This document shows, piece after piece, positions 42,854-48,788 of a DNA stretch of 48,788 nt. Within the stretch, counting starts at the first letter, position 1, and every line of letters begins with the position of its first letter. A model generated the notes under the pieces. It saw nothing but the letters and a program-made list of their open reading frames with translations. It had not been told where the DNA came from and made no database searches. Both the position numbers and the translations under genes were made by a program. The DNA comes from an uncultured Haliea sp. (GTDB lineage: Bacteria > Pseudomonadota > Gammaproteobacteria > Pseudomonadales > Halieaceae). Location: positions 1 through 48,788 of the forward strand of contig CAJXTK010000003.1 in NCBI GenBank assembly GCA_913061115.1, in the 5' to 3' direction.

Positions 42854-44236
42854 TTAATCCATCGCTGCCAGCGCATCGGCGAGTTTGGATACTGCCGTTA
42901 TCTCCATCCCAACAATCGGGCGCTTGGGCGCATTGCCCTTTGGCACAATGGCCCGTTTGAAGCCATGCTTGGCGGCCTCGGCCAGACGCTCCTGGCCATT
43001 AGGGACGGGCCGAATTTCACCCGACAAACCCACCTCACCGAAAATAATCATGTCGCTAGGTATGATTCTGTCGCGATAACTCGACACAATAGCCAGCAAC
43101 AGGGCAAGGTCTGCACTCGTCTCCAATACTTTGACGCCGCCCACTACATTCGCAAATACGTCCTGGTCACCGACTTGGAGACCACCATGACGGTGCAGCA
43201 CTGCCAGCAGCATGGCTAATCGGTTTTGTTCCAGCCCGACGGCCACACGGCGTGGGTTGCCCAGCTGGCTGTCGTCCACCAGCGCCTGAATTTCCACCAA
43301 CAGTGGGCGCGTGCCCTCCCATACGACCATCACGGCGCTGCCTGAGGCGGGCTCACTGCCACGGTCGAGAAAAATAGCAGAAGGATTTTTGACCTCACGC
43401 ATACCCTGCTCTGTCATCGCAAAAATACCCAATTCGTTCACTGCACCGAAGCGATTTTTCTGTCCGCGCAGCGTGCGAAAACGGGCATCATCACTGCCGT
43501 CCAAAAGAATAGAACAGTCGATCATGTGCTCCAGCACCTTAGGGCCTGCAAGGGAGCCGTCCTTAGTGACATGGCCCACTAACAACAACACCATTCCGGT
43601 CTGCTTCGCATAGCGGATCAAGTAAGCGGCACATTCGCGCACCTGCGACACGCTACCCGGGGCAGAGGTGATCTCATCGGTATGCACCACCTGAATAGAG
43701 TCTACCACCAGCACCTTAGGCTTGAGCTCCTGCGCTGCCCCGACAATGGCTTCCACGTTGGTCTCGGACATGAGTCGCAGTTTGTCTGTCGGCAATTGCA
43801 GGCGCTGCGCACGCATGGCGATCTGCTGCAGGGATTCCTCCCCGGTGATATACAAGGCCTCCATGGTACAAGCGAGGTGGCACATGGTTTGCAGCAGCAG
43901 AGTACTCTTACCAGCGCCCGGATTGCCGCCTATCAGGATGGCCGAACCTGGCACTAATCCACCCCCCAAAACTCGGTCAAACTCTTCTGCACCGGAGGAG
44001 AATCGGGGCAGATCCTCCAAATTGATATCCTTAAGGACTCTAGCGCTGTCCAGAGTACCGGTGAACCCGGCGAGCTTGCCTCGCACCTGTGCGCCGGCAC
44101 GACCCGATCCTTTTTCTGGACCGAGCTTGATTTCAGTCAGCGTATTCCAGGCCCCGCAGTCGCCGCATTGACCCTGCCACTTCACATAATCGGAGCCGCA
44201 ATCGGTGCACACAAAGGCAGTCTTTTGTTTTGCCAT
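42854..44236 (-). CDS. radA: DNA repair protein RadA (Sms)
   Basis: A 460-residue RecA-like branch-migration protein. The N-terminal zinc finger has CTDCG and CGDCGAWNT (cysteines near 10, 13, 27, 30). Walker A is GGNPGAGKST near 102-111, the RadA-specific KNRFGAVNELGIFAM is near 259-273, and the C-terminal Lon-like domain covers about 290-455. Length agrees with E. coli RadA (460). It is transcribed away from the DnaT-like gene with a 108-base gap. Confidence 0.97.
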   Translation of the reverse strand: MAKQKTAFVCTDCGSDYVKWQGQCGDCGAWNTLTEIKLGPEKGSGRAGAQVRGKLAGFTGTLDSARVLKDINLEDLPRFSSGAEEFDRVLGGGLVPGSAILIGGNPGAGKSTLLLQTMCHLACTMEALYITGEESLQQIAMRAQRLQLPTDKLRLMSETNVEAIVGAAQELKPKVLVVDSIQVVHTDEITSAPGSVSQVRECAAYLIRYAKQTGMVLLLVGHVTKDGSLAGPKVLEHMIDCSILLDGSDDARFRTLRGQKNRFGAVNELGIFAMTEQGMREVKNPSAIFLDRGSEPASGSAVMVVWEGTRPLLVEIQALVDDSQLGNPRRVAVGLEQNRLAMLLAVLHRHGGLQVGDQDVFANVVGGVKVLETSADLALLLAIVSSYRDRIIPSDMIIFGEVGLSGEIRPVPNGQERLAEAAKHGFKRAIVPKGNAPKRPIVGMEITAVSKLADALAAMD

Positions 44237-44344
44237 TTTTCTTCCAGAAGGACTCAGTTTTTAAACTGGATAGCGAGGCGCACCGCGCACCGATTCCACG
44301 AATGCGGTATCCTAACCCACTTGCGACAAGATTCCGGTACCACG

Positions 44345-45475
44345 ATGTCAGATTTTTCCCTGATTCCCGAACGACAGCTGCTGTTTTCCCCGCTTCTGGC
44401 GGCAACCATTGGCCTTGAGGAGGCCATTTTGTTGCAGCATTTACAGCCATTGTTCGAACACCACAGCCCGCAGACCCGAAACGGCTATGCGTGGCTCAGT
44501 GTGGATAGAACCTTTCTGCTGCGTACCCTACCCTTCTGGAGCGCAGAAGATTTACATCGCATCAGCCGCAGCCTGGCAGATAAGGGCGTGCTGTTGATTG
44601 ACTCCGCGCCATTGCATACCGCCACGCAACTGGTGTTTGCCCTGAACGAACCGGCTAAGCCGACCGATAAGCCTTCCACATTAGAGCCTGTCACACTGGC
44701 GCCGACCAAGCGCAGTGCGGGACTACTGCCGCTGCACTGGTCGCCCAGCGAAGACTTGCTGCAGTTGTTAAGCCTAAACCATAACATACCGCGCCAATTC
44801 GCCCTTGACCAACTGGAAGATTTCATCTTTTACTGGCGTGAGCGCGCAGAGGCTAGCCATGCCTGGGAGAACAGGTTCCGCCAGCACATTATTTCGGCCT
44901 GGCGGCGCCATCAGCAAAATCAGGCAGAGTCGTTCCGGGTCCCACCGACCACAACACTGGACAATAACTGGCGCCCCAGCGCGGACGCTATGGAGATCAT
45001 GGAACGGGGAGAGATTGAGCGCGAATTTATTGAACAGTCCGTTCCCGAGTTTATCCTGTATTGGCGGGAGCGCGGTGCCAATCCCAAGGAACTCAACTCA
45101 AAGTTTATCCAGCACATCCGCATACAGTGGGCCAAATACACCTCCAGCCTAGAACACAGCACAGAGCCCAAACGTATCGCTGACCACTGGCAGCCTTCCG
45201 GTGACGTCTATGATATTTTGCGCCTGTCCCATATCGATACCCAATTTGCCCAATCACTCGTGCCCGAGTTCATCGTATACTGGCGCGACAGTAACCAGGC
45301 GCAGACCTCCTGGAACAGCAAATTTATCCAACATGTAAAACACCACTGGGCAAAACGTCACCAGATTGAACAAGCGGGACACAGTAATGGCGGACATAAA
45401 GAAACGGGTACAACGGGTCGCACGAGAGATCGAAGCCTCCAGCAAGACCTCACCGACACATCCTGGGCAGAGTGA
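44345..45475 (+). CDS. Replication-type protein with three tandem DnaT-like domains
   Basis: A 376-residue cytoplasmic protein. The N-terminal 100 residues look like a small winged-helix module (FSPLLAATIGLEEAILLQHLQ, then WLSVDRTFLLRTLPFW). Three related 60-residue repeats follow, beginning at W132 (HWSPSEDLLQLL), W209 (NWRPSADAMEIM) and W282 (HWQPSGDVYDIL); each ends YWRER/YWRDS...FxQHI/V...W. This is the pattern of the DnaT C-terminal single-strand-DNA-binding domain, here triplicated. ATG 44345 is preferred over frames opening at 44168. The next gene overlaps its 3' end by 89 bases and encodes a lambda-P-like protein. A published proposal names phage-derived pairs of this sort dopC and dopE (from memory); correspondence is inferred. 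Confidence 0.78.
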   Translation: MSDFSLIPERQLLFSPLLAATIGLEEAILLQHLQPLFEHHSPQTRNGYAWLSVDRTFLLRTLPFWSAEDLHRISRSLADKGVLLIDSAPLHTATQLVFALNEPAKPTDKPSTLEPVTLAPTKRSAGLLPLHWSPSEDLLQLLSLNHNIPRQFALDQLEDFIFYWRERAEASHAWENRFRQHIISAWRRHQQNQAESFRVPPTTTLDNNWRPSADAMEIMERGEIEREFIEQSVPEFILYWRERGANPKELNSKFIQHIRIQWAKYTSSLEHSTEPKRIADHWQPSGDVYDILRLSHIDTQFAQSLVPEFIVYWRDSNQAQTSWNSKFIQHVKHHWAKRHQIEQAGHSNGGHKETGTTGRTRDRSLQQDLTDTSWAE

Positions 45476-46058
45476 GGCCAGTCGCAAACTAGCCATTGAG
45501 GCGCATGTCGATGCACTCAATCAGGTCTTCGCTTTGTTCCGGCTGAACTATCACAACCAGTACTATGCGGCCTTCCCAGACGCACAGCAGCTCAATCAAA
45601 TTAAAAAACTGTGGCTGGAGTCACTGTCGGACTATCCGGTGGAACACATCCTGAAGGGCGCCAAGCACGCCATAGAGCACAGCGAATATTTGCCCACACT
45701 GAACCGAATGCTTGAATGCTGCCAGCAAGGGCTAGCCGATCTGGGTCTTCCGCCCGCGCACAACGCCTATGTAGAAGCTTGCAGTGCACCTTCCCCTAAA
45801 TCTGCCCAAGCTTGGAGCCATGCTGCTGTTTATCTGGCTGGCCGCGATAGCGACTGGTTCTTTCTGGCCAACAACACCGAACGCACCAGTTGGCCCGTGT
45901 TCAAGGGCCACTATGAGAAGTATTGTGCGCGAGTGCTGCGCGGTGAATCACTGACAGTGCCAGAACCTGAAGCGATAGAACAGAAGCCCTCTGAACCGAT
46001 TGCGTCTCAAGAGCAGCTTGCTAGGTTGCGCGAGCTGCGCGAACAAACCGGTCTCTAA
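45387..46058 (+). CDS. Lambda replication protein P-like, putative DnaB helicase loader
   Basis: A 223-residue helical protein resembling phage lambda P: LNQVFALFRLNYHNQYYAAFPD near 40-60, KKLWLESLSDYPVEHILKGAKHAIEHSEYLPTLNRML (about 70-107, seen in parts), and the conserved NAYVEAC. Lambda P loads DnaB onto origin DNA. ATG 45387 is preferred over an in-frame TTG at 45366. Its first 29 codons overlap the DnaT-like gene in another frame, so the two are coupled, and it converges on dnaB (46104-47510) with 45 bases between. Together this suggests a chromosomal helicase-loading module. No DnaC-like gene is in the window. Confidence 0.75.
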   Translation: MADIKKRVQRVAREIEASSKTSPTHPGQSEASRKLAIEAHVDALNQVFALFRLNYHNQYYAAFPDAQQLNQIKKLWLESLSDYPVEHILKGAKHAIEHSEYLPTLNRMLECCQQGLADLGLPPAHNAYVEACSAPSPKSAQAWSHAAVYLAGRDSDWFFLANNTERTSWPVFKGHYEKYCARVLRGESLTVPEPEAIEQKPSEPIASQEQLARLRELREQTGL

Positions 46059-46103
46059 CGTTTAGATCGCAGAGACATCATCCGCTGCCAAAACGTTCTG
46101 GCT

Positions 46104-47510
46104 CTAACGCTCGTCTGAGGAGCCACGAGCAAGGTTCTCAAAGCGTGTATATTGGCCTATGAAGGCCAAACGACAAATCCCGATGGGACCATTTCGCTGC
46201 TTACCAATAATGATTTCGGCGATGCCCTTCTCTTCCGACTCCTCGTGATAGACCTCATCGCGGTAGATAAACATAATGACGTCCGCATCCTGCTCAATGG
46301 CACCAGACTCTCTTAGATCTGAATTCACCGGCCGTTTATTAGGGCGTTGTTCGAGTGAGCGGTTTAGCTGAGACAGCGCTACCATTGGCACCTTGAACTC
46401 TTTGGCGATAGCCTTGAGGCTACGCGATATCTCGGAAATTTCTGCCGTACGGCCATCGGATGAGCCCGCTACCTGCATGAGCTGCAAGTAATCCACCATG
46501 ATCATACCCAAACCGCCGTGCTCACGCGCTACCCGCCGAGCACGGCTGCGTATCTCCGTGGGCGTGAGTGCGGGGGTATCGTCAATGTACAATGGCACAT
46601 CCTTAAGTTTGGTCACCGCGGCACTCAACTTGGGCCAGTCCTCTTGTTCGAGCTTACCATTGCGAAGACGCGTCTGATCAATACGGCCAATGGAGGACAG
46701 CATACGAATGATCAGGGAGTCGGCCGGCATCTCCATACTGAACACCAGAATGGGCTTCTTCTGATTTAATACTGCATGTTCAACCAGGTTCATGGCAAAA
46801 GCGGTTTTACCCATTGAGGGCCGGCCGGCCACAATCACAAGATCGGAATCCTGTAAACCCGATGTCATGTTGTCCAGTTCAATAAAGCCGGTACTGATGC
46901 CGGTGATAGCGCCACCGGATTGGAACAGCTCCTCTATCCGACCCAGAGCAGCCTGCAATAAAGGGTTAATATCTTTGGGAGCACCGTCCTTGGGGCCGTC
47001 CTCTCCGATCTGCATGATCCGGCGCTCCGCCTCATCAATCAGCTCATCTGACTTGCGTCCGTCGGGGTTGAAACCACTCTCGGCTATTTCCTGCGCCGCC
47101 TCGATCAGCTTGCGCAGGCAGGCTCGCTCGCGCACCACCTTAGCATAGGCCCGGATATTAGAGGCGCTCGGCGTGTTCTGGGCCAGTTCTGCCAGATAGG
47201 TAAGTCCACCCGCCGCGTCCAGTTCATCTCTTGCCTGAAGCTTATCGGCTACGGTGATGACATCGACCGGTTCCGCCGCTTCAGCCAGTTGTGCTATCTG
47301 ACGAAAGATCAAGCGATGGCCTAAACGATAGAAATCACCGTCTGAAACCAATTCAGCAACCGCATCCCAACCGTCGGCCGAGAGCAACAGGCCACCCAGC
47401 ACCGATTGTTCTGCCTCAGCAGAATGCGGCTGCATCTTAATCCGCGCAATCTCACCCGTTCCGGGGTAGCGGATTTCAGAAACATTGCTGGGAAACTCTG
47501 GGTCGGCCAT
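46104..47510 (-). CDS. dnaB: Replicative DNA helicase DnaB
   Basis: A 468-residue hexameric 5'-3' helicase. The N-terminal primase-interacting domain starts QPHSAEAEQSVLGGLLL near 26-42. The RecA-like domain has Walker A GRPSMGKTAF near 210-219, Walker B IMVDYLQLM near 319-327, and SRSLKAIAKEFKVPMVALSQLNRSLEQR near 349-376, described in parts, with the arginine finger region beyond. No intein or insertion is present. It follows rplI in the same direction, with a 182-base gap containing a hairpin, and converges on the loader-like gene. Confidence 0.98.
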   Translation of the reverse strand: MADPEFPSNVSEIRYPGTGEIARIKMQPHSAEAEQSVLGGLLLSADGWDAVAELVSDGDFYRLGHRLIFRQIAQLAEAAEPVDVITVADKLQARDELDAAGGLTYLAELAQNTPSASNIRAYAKVVRERACLRKLIEAAQEIAESGFNPDGRKSDELIDEAERRIMQIGEDGPKDGAPKDINPLLQAALGRIEELFQSGGAITGISTGFIELDNMTSGLQDSDLVIVAGRPSMGKTAFAMNLVEHAVLNQKKPILVFSMEMPADSLIIRMLSSIGRIDQTRLRNGKLEQEDWPKLSAAVTKLKDVPLYIDDTPALTPTEIRSRARRVAREHGGLGMIMVDYLQLMQVAGSSDGRTAEISEISRSLKAIAKEFKVPMVALSQLNRSLEQRPNKRPVNSDLRESGAIEQDADVIMFIYRDEVYHEESEEKGIAEIIIGKQRNGPIGICRLAFIGQYTRFENLARGSSDER

Positions 47511-47627
47511 AACAGATATTATTTTTTACGGGTATACAGCCTATAGGAAATAGGCGATCAGAAGAAGTGAAAACACCCTGCTCGCACGCCACAATTGCAT
47601 AGCAACCGCCATTCAGCGAAAACTGCA

Positions 47628-47644
47628 CCGACTAAGCCAGTCGG
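47628..47644 (-). terminator. Candidate terminator or pause hairpin between rplI and dnaB
   Basis: CCGACT and AGTCGG form a 6-bp stem with a 5-base loop, flanked by a mismatch and a further GC pair on each side. On the minus strand it is followed within a few bases by GTTTTC. The weak T-tract suggests partial termination, uncoupling dnaB from the ribosomal operon. Confidence 0.4.
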
Positions 47645-47692
47645 CGCATTATCTGAGATTGGACGCTCCCCGCAGGAAACACACGCAATCAC

Positions 47693-48142
47693 TTACTCTG
47701 GAACGACCTCAACAGCAACCATTGCAGTGACGTCACCGTGGACCTGAATAGCCACTTCATACTCACCCAGTTCCCGCAGTGCGCCCGTTGGAAGACGAAC
47801 TTCAGACTTGTCCACCTCACAACCGAGCGCCACAATGGCGTCCGAGATATCCCGCGTGCCGACTGAACCAAACAGCTTGCCTTCTTCACCGGCATTGGCA
47901 GCGATCGTGATCAATCCCAGCGCATTGATTGCATCAGCCCGCAATTGCGCTGTGCTCACTAGCGCGGCAGCAGCAGCCTCTAGTTCTGCGCGGCGAGCTT
48001 CAAACTCTTCAGTATTGCTCTGTGTGGCGCGCACCGCTTTACCCTGTGGAATAAGAAAGTTACGGCCAAAACCAGCCTTCACATCCACTTTATCGCCGAG
48101 CCGACCTAGCTTGGCAATGTTTTCCAGCAAAATGATTTCCAT
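47693..48142 (-). CDS. rplI: 50S ribosomal protein bL9
   Basis: A 149-residue protein with the conserved N-terminus [19 protein letters not shown] and the second block [20 protein letters not shown], then the long connecting helix ([16 protein letters not shown]) and the C-terminal domain containing [14 protein letters not shown]. It binds the 23S rRNA L1-stalk base. The frame is open to 48184 but ATG 48142, preceded by GAGAGGAACG, is the right start. The usual neighbours rpsF and rpsR lie beyond the contig end. Confidence 0.98.
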   Translation of the reverse strand: MEIILLENIAKLGRLGDKVDVKAGFGRNFLIPQGKAVRATQSNTEEFEARRAELEAAAAALVSTAQLRADAINALGLITIAANAGEEGKLFGSVGTRDISDAIVALGCEVDKSEVRLPTGALRELGEYEVAIQVHGDVTAMVAVEVVPE

Positions 48143-48201
48143 CTTACGTTCCTCTCTTCGGGGAGTATTCTCCCACCACTTCAAATGTCTCGATCGTCTT
48201 T

Positions 48202-48742
48202 TTAGTCGTGCTCGTCGTGCTTATCTAGCTCTTTTCCCGGCGTTTTAAGCCAGCGCTGGCGAAAGTTAATCCAGCTGTCAGCGATAACGAACAACACCAG
48301 CACAAATTTCACCGGGTCAAACAGCAACCAGATGATGTAAAACCACGTTAACCATCCCTTACTCTGTCCGAGTGCCTCTACACGAGCGTGGATTAACGCC
48401 AGGCCCGCGAATGTCAGCGGGAGAAGGCAAATCATCGCCCATGATCGGTACTGCTCGCCAAGGCCCCAAAGGGCGATGGCCGCCACAGCCAGCGTCGAAC
48501 TGACCGCCGTCGAGTAGTGTAACGCTTTGAACTCTGCACCAAAACCACTCGGGTTATACAGTGCTGCCTGCCAATATCGCGCCAACAACAAGCACAGTAC
48601 CGACATCGTTGCCGTTACCGCACCGAGCATACCCGCAATCTGCCCCGCCTCCGGCCTAGGCAATACGATGGGTTGCCCTTCCTTCGACAATTGCTCCTCA
48701 AGCGCACCGAGAAACTCGCTGAAGAAAGCTACCATCTGATTC
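48202..48742 (-). CDS. DUF2232-like inner-membrane protein, 5'-truncated
   Basis: The last 180 residues of a polytopic membrane protein with four or five hydrophobic segments ([53 protein letters not shown] and a C-terminal pair [25 protein letters not shown], each seen in parts). A membrane protein of this kind (DUF2232/YybS-like) precedes rplI in pseudomonads and relatives, which supports the call. The family function is unknown. The 5' end is lost at the contig end: the translated prefix ending in MCIRDR comes from adapter sequence and is not part of the protein. Confidence 0.72.
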
Positions 48743-48788
48743 CTGTCTCTTATACACATCTCCGAGCCCACGAGACTAGGCATGATCT
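48743..48788 (-). other. Illumina Nextera adapter (non-genomic contig end)
   Basis: The Tn5 mosaic end in reverse (CTGTCTCTTATACACATCT, 48743-48761), the linker CCGAGCCCACGAGAC, the index TAGGCATG (reverse complement of the one at 8-15) and ATCT follow each other to the end. Genomic sequence stops at 48742. Confidence 0.98.

Noticed and set aside
44345-46058. Reading the DnaT-like/lambda-P-like pair as a prophage remnant
   Set aside because: No integrase, repressor, structural gene, attachment-site repeat or other phage gene is visible in the flanks; the neighbours radA and dnaB are core genes in normal form.
1-48788. tRNA genes, CRISPR arrays, insertion sequences
   Set aside because: I found no cloverleaf with a GTTCRANYC-type arm in the gaps, no spaced direct-repeat array and no transposase; the only transposon-like sequence is the Tn5 mosaic end of the sequencing adapters.

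Overview
This is a 48.8 kb assembled contig from a gammaproteobacterium. Both ends carry Illumina Nextera adapter sequence rather than genome: positions 1-49 are a primer tail, index and transposon mosaic end, and positions 48743-48788 are the same in reverse. The first and last genes are therefore truncated and fused to adapter-derived peptides. Gene content and order (rplI-dnaB, radA, ettA, glyA-nrdR-rib-nusB-thiL-pgpA, xseB-ispA, birA-coaX, a LiuR-type leucine operon) fit a Cellvibrionales-like marine lineage such as Spongiibacteraceae, Halieaceae or Porticoccaceae. That placement is inference from protein style and gene order. I see no tRNA, rRNA, CRISPR array, insertion sequence or prophage, and no stretch above 300 bases without a gene.

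Region 1 (50-15964) is accessory and catabolic. It has two CoA ligases (adenylate-forming enzymes), a GPH/MFS transporter, a secreted ThuA-like protein with a cysteine-patterned tail, a cytochrome P450, and two gene groups that diverge from an intergenic space at 11125-11255. The leftward group is HIBADH-type dehydrogenase, aldehyde dehydrogenase, SDR and an NTF2-like protein. The rightward group is a double-domain MarR regulator, a membrane di-iron hydroxylase, a carboxymuconolactone-decarboxylase-like protein and a crotonase, followed by an exported M14-type deacylase-like protein. A perfect 7-1-7 palindrome overlaps the -35 element of the regulator promoter. Together these suggest a regulated pathway for import, hydroxylation, oxidation, CoA activation and beta-oxidation of an alicyclic, terpenoid or steroid-like compound. 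The substrate cannot be read from the sequence.

Region 2 (16150-24268) holds birA-coaX on the minus strand and, diverging from it, the leucine/isovalerate operon liuR-A-B-D-E with a palindromic LiuR-type operator. The usual liuC is missing from the operon.

Region 3 (24396-32239) is housekeeping: yaeQ, an unknown exported protein, ogt, a DUF465 protein, cysQ, yrfG-hslR, dxs, xseB-ispA. Here dxs precedes xseB-ispA instead of following it.

Region 4 (32280-40955, minus strand) is a long co-directional run glyA-nrdR-ribD-ribE-ribBA-ribH-nusB-thiL-pgpA-retropepsin-like protease-ribA. The RibBA protein lacks hallmark residues in both its DHBP-synthase loop and its GTP-cyclohydrolase domain, while the stand-alone RibA looks intact.

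Region 5 (41129-48742) holds ettA, radA, a two-gene module (a protein with three DnaT-like repeats, overlapped by a lambda-P-like helicase-loader candidate), then dnaB, rplI and a truncated membrane protein. The module lies tail-to-tail with the replicative helicase gene and resembles a phage-derived helicase-loading pair. It and the RibBA variant are the two most interesting points in the window.
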